DNA of 64,000 bases from Oegoconia quadripuncta (GCA_949316235.1 OX438743.1:34999242-35063241), one strand, 5' to 3'. Counted from the stretch's first letter, positions 31,723-42,233 are shown. Program-made: numbers and translations. Notes: generated by a model not told the origin, from the sequence alone.

Positions 31723-32173
31723 CAATTATCTATTCTAATCAACCTATTACTTAACCCTATTAATTTCCTATTTAAACGGTATCCTATACACATACAATAC
31801 CCGAAGTAATTTTAACAATGTAAGATCAAAGTTTACTTGGCTCCAAACAAGTCAATCCTCGTAAACTTTATGAATAGACGTCACTACACTCCCAAAGTTA
31901 GATTACATTTCGAATAGGAGAGGTTCTACGATTCACCTATCGATTTGGAACATTACACTTCAAATATGGAAACTTACATCGAACGGGGCGTGTGGTGAGG
32001 ACGATGCGGAGTTTTAAATGGGCCATAAAAACAAATTCGATCCTGTGAAGTAAATAGCATACTCTTATCGTAAATAGCCAAACTATTCATATTATAATTA
32101 TGTATGTATAAGTATCATACTATATTTATAATAGTTAGTTGTCACTAATCGTTAATAAAATATTTTTATTGTA
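31723..32173. other. Unassigned AT-rich sequence
   Basis: Nothing recognised. Confidence 0.4.
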
Positions 32174-32534
32174 TCTAATATTATAAATGTGAAAGTTAGT
32201 TTGTTTGTTTATTGCTCAATGACGGCGAAACGGATTTGGATGAAATTTGGTAAATATGTAGAACATACCGTGGATTAAAACATGGAGTATTTTGTACAAT
32301 ACAATACAAATACACTTTATTGCACAACATAAAAGAAAATACAGTTTCCGAAAAGTGGTAAGAATAGAATGTTCAATTTGGCGACCTTATCACTAGGCAC
32401 TACCTTCCAGCCACCCTTAAGTGATATTAATTTATATACTGATAAAGTCAGGAGGTATTTCCCGCGGATAAAGAAATTAAACATATCCTCGATAAAGTTA
32501 TCTCACGCAAACGAAGCCGCGGGCGAAAAGCTAG
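32174..32534 (+). mobile_element. Helitron-like HelA copy interrupted by a LINE 3' end
   Basis: 5' half 32174-32294 (A|TCTAATATTATAAATG... to CATGGAGTATTTT) and 3' half from about 32440 (GATAAAGTCAGGAGG... to GCGGGCGAAAAGCTAG|T) form one element. Both Helitron-like termini are intact. Between them lies ~140 bp of a CR1-like LINE tail. Confidence 0.85.
32296..32434 (-). mobile_element. CR1-like LINE 3' end nested in HelA
   Basis: Plus strand ACAATACAATACAAATACAC TTTATTGCACAACATAAAAG is the reversed tail; further inward CAATTTGGCGACCTTATCAC and CTTCCAGCCACCC match the 3' UTR at 39.7 and 54.0 kb. 5'-truncated to ~135 bp. Confidence 0.8.
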
Positions 32535-32559
32535 TGGGTAATAAATTATACAAATTTCA

Positions 32560-32662
32560 AAAGGTGAAACGGGGATGTTGTTTCAAGTAACGTAATGTAT
32601 TGGGATATCTCTGAACACTCCTTTTGGGATAAAGGTCGTGAAGTGGAGGTATGTATGTCAAG
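32560..32662 (+). repeat. Repeat family E fragment
   Basis: GGATGTTGTTTCAAGTAACG, GGGATATCTCTGAACACTCC and TTTTGGGATAAAGGTCGTGA, the terminal third of family E. Confidence 0.75.
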
Positions 32663-32804
32663 TCACCATCAAAATGATATTTTATGGTAGTTTGTCATTT
32701 ATATTTTGGTTTTTTGCTAATTGTGCAATAAAGCGTATTCGTTTCTTTGTTTTATTAGCAATCATGGTGGCCAATTAAGGAAAATGAACTTCGTATGATT
32801 GGCA

Positions 32805-33031
32805 TCCAACTAATATTAAAAATGCGAAAGTTTGGATGTTTCTTCATTACTCAATCACGGCGATACGTATGGACTGATTGGGAAGAAATAGAATATGCCC
32901 TGGAATAGAACATATGATACTTTTTATATAGATAAAGTGAGTAGTACCCGTGGAATAAATAAATTATACATGTAAACGAAGTTACACATATTAACGAATT
33001 CCGCGCAGGTGAAGCTGAGGGTAAACACTAG
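32805..33031 (+). mobile_element. Helitron-like element HelA, divergent
   Basis: Borders A|TCCAACTAATATTAAAAATG and GGGTAAACACTAG|T keep the Helitron-type ends. The interior is diverged (GATACGTATGGACTGATTGG) with a small insertion before the end. Confidence 0.75.
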
Positions 33032-33042
33032 TTGTAGGTAAT

Positions 33043-33150
33043 CCATTTTAAACTTGCCTCGTGGGTTAAAATCCCGCTAGGGGTAAATGTTTAGTAACAT
33101 ATAAAATACCTTAATCGTGGTTGTTTATATAATTTATATATGTTTATGTT
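33043..33150 (+). mobile_element. SINE fragment (SINE-1/2 type)
   Basis: GTGGGTTAAAATCCCGCTAG GGGTAAATG is a decayed B-box region and junction, followed by TTAATCGTGGTTGTTTATAT as in SINE-2. Confidence 0.5.
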
Positions 33151-34065
33151 GTTTATCTACTATATTATTTTAGACTTTTAGATTGTGTAGGACATTAATT
33201 ATAATCCCTAATATAGGTAAGGGCGAAAACAAAACACAAATAGGAAAATTACTTTTGTACGTGCCTTTACGTGTTAGTCGGAATATCCAAGCTACCACCA
33301 CCACTTTGAAAAAGGAAAAAACCGAGCAAGATACAGTGAAAACCTTTTGTCACTTGAATTCACCAGAGCTATCAAAGTGAGAGTACAGATGCCAAAACTA
33401 TGCCGGGCGCTTTATTATAGTTTTCTGGTGTCATTTATTTATATAAAAAAAAAACTCCGTGTGGGTGGCTAAAGAATTCTTAATTTCTTTGTTCTATTTT
33501 TATATTCTGGTCAATGAATCAGTAACTATACACGTGTACTTCCTACGAGCATTCATAAGACAACGTGCACCAATAGTATTCGCGTGTCAGGCGCCTCTAA
33601 CCACGTGGAGCCCGCGCGTGGTGACTATAAATACCTACATCACGAAGAGGTCACCCTGTTTCACGCCGAGTATCAACTCCAAAGGAATTCCAATTGAATA
33701 ATAAACCCATTACAATACATTATAGCTTTGCTATTTGTAGAAGTAAATCTTTACTGCTTTGTCGGATGTCAAAATAATAGGCCTGTTCACTTAGAATACT
33801 TGTTTGCTATTTAAAGTGGGTATTTACTGAACTAGTGACATAACCTGGTATTGCCAACGTACATAATTCGATAATGTTCATGCTGAAATTCCGATAACCT
33901 GATTGGTGTTTGATGTTCAAAATTCATGCATCGAATAACAACACGATCCTGTAGCTACAGCAGCTAATCCGTGTGACCTAGAAAAGGGACGTTCTGTAAA
34001 TGCGTTATGGCATTTCGTCGTTTTGGGAACTGGTACATGGAAATTACAAGAATCACTATTTTCAT
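33151..34065. other. Unassigned; candidate TATA promoter at 33600-33660
   Basis: No gene recognised. See the separate promoter entry. Open frames of 65-80 codons (33183-33380, 33459-33701) lack motifs. Confidence 0.4.
33598..33660 (+). promoter_or_regulatory. Possible core promoter (E-box plus TATA), weak
   Basis: CCACGTGG (E-box) lies ~20 bases upstream of GACTATAAATACC within a locally GC-richer stretch (GAGCCCGCGCGTGGTG). No good initiator is visible 25-35 bases downstream and no gene follows, so this may be chance. Confidence 0.15.
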
Positions 34066-34242
34066 GTATTATGTGTTTGACAGCTTTATGGTTGTGTGTC
34101 CAGTCTTTAGCCGGTCGTATCTCAGTAATGCGTGGTCCGATTTGAGTTCGTTTTATTTTGTATGAAAGACTAAAACGGGGACAAGTTCTCAGCAATGTTT
34201 CATGAAAATCGGTTCAGCCGTTTCGAAGATATTTAGCTTTTA
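34066..34242 (-). repeat. Repeat family H copy
   Basis: GTGTGTCCAGTCTTTAGCCG, CAGTAATGCGTGGTCCGATT and GGTTCAGCCGTTTCGAAGAT followed by TTTAGCTTTT, the upstream half missing at 2.98 kb. The 92-codon minus frame over it is a shadow. Confidence 0.75.
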
Positions 34243-34690
34243 ATACTATATATTGGTCTAATCTGCCTGGACGATATAATCAATTATTCCAACAAATTCA
34301 AAATTTTAATACACGATTTTTATTGTCATTCTTTTTAGGCATTTCTCAACCTGCAACCTTATTGTCTAAATTTAATAGGAATGGACTATATCGCCCACCG
34401 CCACATTCAACCCATAGTAAGGCATAAATTTTCAAAATCGACCAATAAATGCGAGTAAGTTGGCGATGTCATTAATAAGTCATTACTATTGGAGTTAGAC
34501 AATAAGCGGCTGACAGACACACCAGCTCCTCAATTGTCGACTGTAATAATAAGTCCAGTTAAAAAAATATATATTTAGGTTACTTCACTAACATGACAAT
34601 GTAGGTATAAGGAATATTTTGGCGACTTCTTGTTGGAACACGGAAGCTAAATCTACAGTTATATCTTAGTAGACCAAAATATTGGGTCTT
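34243..34690. other. Unassigned AT-rich sequence
   Basis: Nothing recognised. Confidence 0.4.
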
Positions 34691-35091
34691 TACCTATGAA
34701 ATTGGAGTTTTTTTCTTCGTTAATCGTATGTACCAATTCCTGCGATTTTCAAAGCTATATCCAAATTCTTTTTTTATTTGGAAAATGGAATATTATATCA
34801 AGGTTTCACATGAAATATTTTTTAATTTCTGGGCTAAATCAATTAAAAAAAAAAAATTGAACAGAGCTCTTTTCATGTGCTTCCCATAATCATTTCTTAG
34901 ATTCGCTGAAACTTTTATAAAGCGGTTACTTTTAAAAATTAACGCTGCCTATACTTAACTTAATGTTATCCGATAATACACACAAAGTTAAGCTAAATTT
35001 AGATTTGCCGTTCCCAAAAAAAATCAAAAATGTTTGTATGGAGAAAACAGTCTAATGAAATTCTTCATACAAAACGCCAATTTCATAGGTA
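34691..35091. mobile_element. Mariner-type MITE, about 400 bp
   Basis: The left end TACCTATGAAATTGGAGTTT is mirrored by a right end that reverse-complements to TACCTATGAAATTGGCGTTT: the first 15 bases are perfect and both ends sit on TA, the target of Tc1/mariner elements. No transposase frame. The TIR text is familiar from lepidopteran mariners; the assignment is inferred. Confidence 0.7.
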
Positions 35092-36512
35092 GGGATATAT
35101 AGATATATTATATTTATATTTCCTTTTTTATTTATATATATTTACACAATCACTATTACTACACAATATTCAGTCTTCATTACGCACTAAAACGTAAAAT
35201 ATACAAATTAATATAAAAAAATATGCAGTATCACTCGCTGAATTTACACTAAAAAGTCAGTGTCAATCTTCAACACTTACCGCTTTGAATTTGACAATTT
35301 GAAAGGTATTTAAGAGCTTTAGAAACGGCTGTCATTTAAAACAATAATTGTTGAATCAAAATGGAAGAACTTTTGACGGCGACACGTCAACGACTACCGA
35401 CGATAACTCGGACAATTTAAGTTCAAATCAAGACGCATATACTTATATAAACAGATTTATTTAGCGTATTCGTACTACTAAAAAAAGTTGAAGATAAACA
35501 ATAAGCCAACAGATCAATTAATTAATTATATATATGTGTAATATCGAAATGGAAATTAGTCTACTTCCTCCTCGCAATCTTGTATATTTTCTGCATTCTG
35601 TATAATTTCGCCGTCAGCTGACGTTCCCCTGCTTGTCAACGCTCGACAGTTTCCAAGTCTCCGGAGCGATGTGATGACACTTAATTAATAACAAGTTAAA
35701 ACCTCCGCGTAGTTGCGCGTTCACAACTCACTGTAGTCCCCAAGCACAGTTCCAGACTTTTGATTGGGACGCCAGGGGAAACTCACAATGAAATTGAGGA
35801 AACTTTCGAATATTTGTCGGTTGTTTAACGATCTTAATTTGTACCTGACTCATTCATTAATTTATATAGGATCCTCAGGGATATTTTTTATTTCGTTTTA
35901 TAATTCGTGTTTGAGTAATCCAAATAAAAGTCGCCCTTGTACGGAATCATAGGTGCGAAAGACGACTCGCACTAAGTCAAATGGTAATTTTACTGAACGT
36001 CAAACAGCCGTCTTAAAATTGCCAAAAATGTATATTCTTACTAACAAAATCCTTGTATTCTCGTGGACCATATGGATTGAGTTACTAAAAGACGTATTAC
36101 GTTTATCTTGTTGTGACTTATTAAGACATTCATTATACACAGTTGACATTTCAACGTGGCAGCGAGTGTCGAGACAATGATATAGCGTTAGGCGCGTGTC
36201 GTCGCTCGTTTTCACAGTTCGAAACAATAAAACAAGGCTATAGAACCGCAGCGGAATCGACATCGCTATGTTATTGTCGTAAACAACTTCCGTGGCCGTT
36301 TCGATTTGTATCTCGCTGCTATCCGTCAGAATGTCGATTGGAACGAGTTATCACTGTCTTGTGCAATGCGATTTACATCTTTTGTTATTCAATATTACAG
36401 ACGCATTGTGAGATGCACGGTTTAGATAACTGAAGTATTTTAAACGTAAAAATTACTAGTAGGTAAACCAATTTGTAAATTTTTTACATAACAATCTGTA
36501 GAAGTGAGAATA
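35092..36512. other. Unassigned, lower AT content at 35.57-36.43 kb
   Basis: 1.4 kb without recognised repeats. From about 35570 to 36430 the sequence is less AT-rich and carries several 60-96-codon frames on both strands (for example 36143-36433 plus and 36000-36263 minus). None shows a motif, so none is called. This is a reasonable place to look for a host exon or regulatory DNA. Confidence 0.4.
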
Positions 36513-36734
36513 CTAGCTTTCCGCCCGCGGCTTCGCTTGCGTGGAATAACTTTATTTTATGTTTATCCCGCGGGAACTACTTACTTTAATCGGGATAAAA
36601 AATATCCAATGCCTTAATCCAGTGTATGTTCTACCTATATACCAAATTCCATCCAAATCCGTTCATACGTTTCGCGCCGCGTGATTGAGCCACAAACAAA
36701 CATCCAGACTTTCGCATTTATAATATTAGTTAGA
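36513..36734 (-). mobile_element. Helitron-like element HelA, intact ends
   Basis: Plus strand A|CTAGCTTTCCGCCCGCGGC to TTTATAATATTAGTTAGA|T, so both Helitron-type ends and the A/T target are preserved. Interior TTTATCCCGCGGGAACTAC and TTCCATCCAAATCCGTTCAT. Confidence 0.85.
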
Positions 36735-36796
36735 TATGAGAATCTCAAGAAATGGAAACAAGAAAGAAAATAGATTCCTTATTAACCATGCCTATG

Positions 36797-37080
36797 TCAT
36801 AATGTGCTGTGTGGATTCAGCACATAAAGCGAATCGAACCAATGCGTCTTTTCCCGTGGGTGTCATAAAAGGCGACTAAGGAATTATCCACCAAATACAC
36901 CCTGCAGAGTTACAGATTTGGATGTTTTAATGGTGAAGGGCTTACCACATGGTCACCTTTGCATTTCTGTGTATTTCGAAAGGTGAACTGTGGATGTTGT
37001 TTCAAGCATTAAACTCTTAATATTTGGAACACCCAGACCACCTTATTTAAGATAAAGGTCGTGACTTTATGTATATATAG
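36797..37080 (+). repeat. Repeat family E, long copy
   Basis: TCAGCACATAAAGCGAATCG, TCTTTTCCCGTGGGTGTCAT, AAAGGCGACTAAGG, TGGATGTTGTTTCAAGCATT and GATAAAGGTCGTGACTTTAT in family order; one of the most complete copies. Confidence 0.85.
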
Positions 37081-38439
37081 ACAACAATAAACAAGTCAGA
37101 TAACTCCTGCAAATAATGCCCGTATTTAAAGAATGACTCAACGCATGAATCTCCTTTCGAATAGGTTAAATAAATTAATATTTTTATGGCGACAAAGGGT
37201 TGGCTATAATAATCAGTCTGGAGAGTTGTTTTGTAATAAGAAACCCAGGATTCTTATCAACATGAACTAAGTACGTAGGTACTATATCAGTTGAATAAAT
37301 AAATAAAAAATAATAATAAAAAATCCATATTTGACTCACCTCAAATGAGACGTTTTTACAAAAGAAGTTGACGTTAATAACTATATAACAACCTTATTTG
37401 TGGACGTCTGGTGCCTGTAAAGGATCAACCAGAATCACAGGTTACCAGACCCCACAGAAACAGAACTACCAGCCAATAACTTTTTTAGAATAGGATTCAC
37501 ATATTTTAAAAATATTCCAACACTAAGGTATTTACACGATTTTTAAGCAGTTATGTTTCCTTATTATACGTATATAACACAATTCATTGCAGAGCGAGAG
37601 TCAAAAAGCTGAGAACAGACTTAACACGTTGAAACGTGAATAAAAGAGTTAGATAGTTATATAAAGATTGGGCGGCATGGAACGGAATGCATAGAAATCT
37701 TGGCGATGAAACAATATGGGCATGGATAATTAGAAAGTACTTTCTCGAACGTGAGTAATGGTAGGGTATTGTGGTTTGCAAAGTGACAGATCCGTTCAAG
37801 CATGATTGCATCTAATTCATTAAAGGCTATAATGGTGTAAACTGACTGATTTTATGTTGTAAAGATTGTATAATTTTAAATCTCTCTAATATGAGTCATA
37901 CCACATGTCTATCTCGTTACTAAAACAAAAGTTTCAACCTTCTTTCACGTTGTAGATATTGTATTACCAAAATAATTAGTAACTAACTCTTTTCCTTCTT
38001 TTCTTTCAAATAAGAAGAGTTGATTTATTTTCGCCTTCTTATAATTTAAGCTGCTTTAAAGGTCTATGTTAACAACATTACAATAAAAAACAAAGTATAG
38101 TTTACAAAACACGAGACGCGAGTTCGTTTCCCACCGGAGTAGTTACCTAAATTTACTATTGCACCCCATCGTATGGGATGTTGTTGGATAGGTTGTTCGA
38201 AAATATTAGGGGTTATCTTGAACAGTTTTCAATTGAGATCCGTTTGCGAAATAATAAACTAATAGTGCTAATTTTTGTCAGAGTTAAGTGTCTCAACCTC
38301 CCCAACCCCCTCCCCCCCCCCCCTGTCTACTAATTGTTTTTGGATTCAGGATAAAAATCAATTTATACCAAAATTACAAGTTAATGAGTAATAGTTGAAA
38401 AACTTATAAAATATAACATAAACACCAAACAGCCCCCTT
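37081..38439. other. Unassigned; contains a C-rich tract
   Basis: No gene seen. An interrupted C run (CCCCAACCCCCTCCCCCCCC) lies at about 38299-38323. The 75-codon minus frame near 37.6-37.8 kb has no motif. Confidence 0.45.
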
Positions 38440-38520
38440 TAAACTCCACATGCATGTTGTGACAGACAACTACGGAACCCTACATTGCGCGTGTTCCGAC
38501 ACGCGCTTAACCTGTTTTTA
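38440..38520 (-). repeat. GGGTTCCGT-type repeat family, terminal fragment
   Basis: TGACAGACAACTACGGAACC CTACATTGCGCG and CCGACACGCGCTTAACC are the end block of a repeat I know from many Lepidoptera, whose other end (GGGTTCCGTACCCAAAGGGT) appears at 52.45 kb. Both are partial. Confidence 0.6.
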
Positions 38521-38925
38521 TTTCATGTCGCTTACTGTGGGAAATATCGCTATTATTTAAAGTAGGGTGTATAAACTATATAACTTAAAACAAAACGCCT
38601 CCCATGCCCATAATCATTACCAAAAAAAAATCAGCTTCACCCCAGAGCAGAAAGTGGGTCAAGTCTTTTATAGTTTGATCAAAACTAATGAACAGACAAC
38701 TTTGACAAACATGAAAGCTAATAATAACATGTTTCAAATTCCAATAATTTACATCACACGTACCTATCATATATTGGATTAGGTAACACTATTGTAGGCT
38801 AATGGATCACGTCGAGTGTATGAATCGGTCGTCCTGACTCGGCATCCTACAGCGGCGATAAATTCACCCAGTTAATGGCTGACTTGGGTAACGAGTCCAG
38901 CAAACGGGCCCGAAGTGACAAACGA
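38521..38925. other. Unassigned sequence
   Basis: Opposite-strand frames at 38567-38782 have no motif. GC content rises toward the promoter-like block that follows. Confidence 0.35.
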
Positions 38926-38995
38926 GCGAGAGAGATTTGCTAGTGGTTTTATACTTGTATAAATAGACAGAGGCAGCTCTATCAATTCACTGAGT
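38926..38995 (+). promoter_or_regulatory. Possible arthropod core promoter
   Basis: TATAAATAG at 38958-38966 is followed by TTCACTG with its A at 38989, 31 bases from the first T of the TATA box, close to the usual TATA-initiator spacing. CGAGCGAGAGAG lies upstream, like a GAGA-factor site. No coding sequence follows; 50 bases on, the sequence becomes repeat-like, so this could be a promoter inside a decayed mobile element. Confidence 0.3.
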
Positions 38996-39033
38996 TTGAA
39001 ACGATAGCATTCGGATGTCACTAGACTAGTGCT

Positions 39034-39085
39034 CGCAGTGGCGTGCCTAGAGTTTCAAAATAGGGCATTCCCGTCAATGTTTTTG
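39034..39085. mobile_element. Possible MITE end (CAGTGGCGTGCCTAGAG)
   Basis: CAGTGGCGTGCCTAGAGTTT followed by AGGGCATTCCC resembles the terminal sequence of a common lepidopteran inverted-repeat element. No opposite end was found in the window. Confidence 0.35.
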
Positions 39086-39150
39086 TGATTTTCACACAGC
39101 TAGTGAAATTAGATAGGTAACGACGTTTCAGTAAAATACAGTACTATAAC

Positions 39151-39590
39151 CTATCCAGTATTTAGTACGGCAAACCGGGCTTTTGGGTTTATATGAAGGT
39201 ACCCAGTGCGAATGTCTAAATGAAAGATTTGCTATACTGTTCCAGGGGACCAATGGCGCTATTTTACAACGGTTTTACCGTTCGAGCGGAATGTTTTTGG
39301 TTTAGCTGGTATAAAAAATGGTATCGCACTATTTCTTGTGAACGATATCGTTGACGTTACCAAAGTAAAACCAAACCCAAAATGTTAAGAGCTAACCACG
39401 AGTATTGAAAAAAACTAAGTAAATTTCCGTTCAAATGATTAGTGCGATATGAAATCTGCTTAATGTAAAGTTTTTGGTTATGGTTTGGCTTTGGTAATAC
39501 CGTTCAAACTTAGCGCGATTGGCCCCCTGATCCAATATTTAGTAAGGCAAGCCGGCCTTTTGGGCTTATATGAAGGTATCGGCACAGGTA
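39151..39590. mobile_element. TIR element (39243-39529) between direct repeats
   Basis: CAGGGGACCAATGGCGCTA at 39243 and, reverse-complemented, CAGGGGGCCAATCGCGCTA ending at 39529 define a 287-bp element with ~37-base imperfect TIRs. It lies between two ~55-base direct repeats, CCAGTATTTAGTACGGCAAA... (39155 on) and CCAATATTTAGTAAGGCAAG... (39532 on). No 8-bp duplication directly abuts the TIRs. CAGGGG ends suggest hAT-like, which is not proven. Confidence 0.7.
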
Positions 39591-39599
39591 GGTAGGTAA

Positions 39600-39772
39600 G
39601 GTACAGACAACCTGCCTATTTCAAATGTACTGTCCTTATATCCAAAGGTTGCTTGGAAGAGATAGCTTTTAGTGATAAGGTCGCCAAATTGTACATTCTA
39701 TTCTTACCACTTTTCTGTAACTGTATTTTCTTTTCTGTAGTGCAATAAAGTGTATTTGTATTATATTGTTTT
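39600..39772 (+). mobile_element. CR1-like LINE 3' end
   Basis: ATGTACTGTCCTTATATCCA, AGGTTGCTTGGAAGAGATAG, AAGGTCGCCAAATTGTACAT, ending GTGCAATAAAGTGTATTTGT and ATTATATTG. This is the sense 3' UTR of the family whose coding end is at 54.3-54.6 kb. Confidence 0.8.
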
Positions 39773-40204
39773 AGATATTTTGGACGATACGTACGAATGT
39801 GGTCTGAAGTCTGTTACAGTTGAAATCTATACATCAACATTATGGGATGCAATGCTATCATTAGATCCCATAATGAATTGGTATCTATAACTTCTATGAT
39901 TTTGTAAATAACAATTGTTTAAGTGAGATATCGATTACTGATTTCACTTTCGTTCAATATTTTCGTATGTAAATCACCGAGATAGTTTCTTTGGAAAGAT
40001 ACAGTTCATATTTATGATAATAATGATTATTATTACACGAGTACATATAAAAAAGAAAAACAGATTACTAAGATATAGACGTGCCTATAAAAGGTGCTAG
40101 CTTATCTGTAAAAGGAGATTTCTTCAAGCACGACCCTGTGAATGTGAAGGTTGAAGAGGTCAATTTATATTTAATTCAAATTTATATCGCTATTACTTTA
40201 TTGA
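39773..40204. other. Unassigned AT-rich sequence
   Basis: A short imperfect inverted pair, TTATGGGATGCAATG and GATCCCATAATGAATTGG, near 39840-39882. Nothing else. Confidence 0.4.
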
Positions 40205-40536
40205 TCTTCATCATCATCATCGGCCCGTAAACATCCCACTGCAGGGATATGGGCCTTCCCTCGTATATGAGCGAGTATGGGCCATAGTCCACCACGCTGG
40301 CCCAATGCGGGTTGGGGACTTCACATGCCTTAGAATTTTTATTTCTCAGGCTTACAGGTTTCCTTATGATGTTTTCCTTCACCGTTTAAGACCAATCGGA
40401 TAAATGCACATAGTTAATTAAATTAAATTTAAAAACTCATTGATACAAGGCCTGCCTGGGTATAGAACCCGGACCTCCCAAATTTGGAGACTGCGCCTTA
40501 TAACCGCCGAGTCACCGACGCTCCTTAGTCTATTGA
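40205..40536 (-). mobile_element. tRNA-derived SINE with RTE-like tail (family R), full length
   Basis: Minus strand: GGAGCGTCGGTGACTCGGCG (A-box region), GAGGTCCGGGTTCTATACCC (B box), a body with AACGGTGAAGGAAAACATC and GTGAAGTCCCCAACCCGCAT, and the end TGCAGTGGGATGTTTACGGG followed by CCGATGATGATGATGAA. The GATGAT tail matches RTE LINEs, such as TTGATGATGAT at 3.95 kb. Minus frames across it are shadows. Confidence 0.85.
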
Positions 40537-40737
40537 TATTTTTTATATAATTATGATATAATAAAAATCTATAAATACCCTTGTCTTGTATGTGGTCGTT
40601 CATTTTGTTTGCTGCTGTTGAACTGATAGGGTTAAAAAATAAAAGAAGTCTACTGTTTATCTTATTTATGTTACTGTCCCGCTGTTCGTTTACACGTACC
40701 TATTAGTCGTCTCTTTTACATACAGTACTTAAAAGTA

Positions 40738-40905
40738 TTAATAATAATTTGCTAACATTAAAGCGATAAATAATGATGTGTAAATACCGCCAGTGACAGC
40801 ATTGCGAGTAATTCGTGGCAGCTCATTCCACAACTGGACAGATTTTGCCGCAAAGGAGTTATAAAAATAACTAGAATGACAAGAGGCAGGTTTGAGCAAA
40901 CTATT
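40738..40905 (-). pseudogene. LINE polymerase C-terminal end
   Basis: Minus frame gives PASCHSSYFYNSFAAKSVQL followed by WNELPRITRNA, a C-terminal block (S-F--rA--LWN-LP--IR) of CR1/Jockey-group polymerases. It decays after NELP, and the frame closes in AT-rich sequence. No upstream part was found. Confidence 0.65.
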
Positions 40906-41146
40906 AAATTTGGGACCATGATCTGATCCCAAAAATTTTAAAAATTTTAAGTGCGGTGAGTTATGTGGCTATAAGGAGGAATTTAGGCTTCGGGTGTTCC
41001 GTCATGTATGACGTATGTCGATACAACATAAAACAACATATGTATAATATAATACAACTTGTAGAATTTCTCTGCTTTGCCAGTGAAAGGTTTGAGGTTT
41101 ACTTTTAATCATGGTTCGATGGAAAAAATAGAGAAAAATCAAGGCT
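40906..41146. other. Unassigned sequence
   Basis: No feature. Confidence 0.35.
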
Positions 41147-41263
41147 TGGCAATGTTAAGTGAAGATAAGGCCGAAGAAGGAAGCACGCGCTATCTTATCT
41201 CAAACAGCCGGAACACAACAATTCTGTATTGCTGCTTAGCGGCAGACGGACATAAGTTAGTAA
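41147..41263 (-). mobile_element. SINE-3 body fragment
   Basis: GTGAAGATAAGGCCGAAGAA GGAAGC, CTATCTTATCTCAAACAGCC GGAACACAACAATTC and TTGCTGCTTAGCGGCAGAC match the SINE-3 body at 14.6 and 43.8 kb. Head and tail are missing. Confidence 0.75.
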
Positions 41264-41838
41264 ATAGTATGTAAACATAAATTACACCGAGCTGTTGATT
41301 ATGTTACGTATGAGTTCCCAACACCTCATTACTGATGTTTGGTGAGAACTTAGTCATAATTAGGCGACAAGAGGTGATTTACTTTTGTAACTTCTTAAAC
41401 ACGTGTCTAATTTAAATCCAGCTTAAGTTATACCAGACGAAATGTGTTGTGCGCTGGTTTCAATGAGGGGTTAAGTATAACACGTAGTGTATTTTCCTAA
41501 CCACGCTTGAATTATATAAATGTAAGACCGGAGGAACCTGACGTAATATCTCATTTACAGACAATGGTTTTATAGCAGATTATTTATTTATTTAGCGGTT
41601 TATTACTTTCTGGCTTCAAGTGACTTATTTTTGGGCTATTTAAAAAATTAAAGCCTGTTCCTGTCTGAAATATGGTATCTGATTAGCTGAAAATGATATG
41701 TCTCTCGTTTATTTAATTTTCATCTAAATTGTGTTTCTGGAAACATGACAATCTGTACAAATGCGGGAATCAGTAAACATGCGATAAAAATGAATGTAGC
41801 GTATCATTTAAACTCACTGTCGATCTTCACGTTTATTT
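41264..41838. other. Unassigned AT-rich sequence
   Basis: Nothing recognised. Confidence 0.4.
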
Positions 41839-42100
41839 ACATTGGTTTAGATCGTGTCCTATATTTGTTATATTCAGTCTCCCGCCTATATTAATTTAGA
41901 TCTGGTCCTTAAAGGTATACTCTGGTTTATATATTTGCAAAATATTGATTTAGTCAGATCATCGAGCTCTTTTGTCATACGTCTAACTGATATAGTCTCT
42001 GTCTGCCACGAGTATATTGCTTTAGATCGGGTTCTTACTAAGATCATTTCACCTGCAGTGGTCTGTCTTTATAACATCGGAATTTATGATGTCTTCTCTC
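41839..42100 (+). repeat. Degenerate repeats with TATTNNTTTAGATC motif
   Basis: ACATTGGTTTAGATCGTGTC (41839), ATATTAATTTAGATCTGGTC (41888), ATATTGATTTAGTCAGATC (41942) and ATATTGCTTTAGATCGGGTT (42013) recur at intervals of 49, 54 and 71 bases. A 116-codon frame (41854-42204) runs through them, with repeated YINLDLVL/YIALDRVL-like words, most simply explained by the DNA repeats. No known family. Confidence 0.45.
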
Positions 42101-42194
42101 TGGATTATTCTGTGTTCCAAGATCGGATTCTCTATATCGCATCATCTAAAAATTTTTCTCGAAATACATTTTCCCACTCACCTTGCGCAAGCTT

Positions 42195-42233
42195 TAAGCT
42201 GTAAGTCTGTTATTGTAAGCTGTAAGTCTGTTA
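42195..42233. repeat. 21-bp tandem duplication
   Basis: TAAGCTGTAAGTCTGTTA occurs at 42195-42212 and again at 42216-42233. A simple small duplication. Confidence 0.85.

Noticed and set aside
36000..36433. Overlapping 75-96-codon frames on both strands
   Set aside because: Lower AT content alone lengthens frames; no motif or splice pair convinces. Kept only as a region worth checking.
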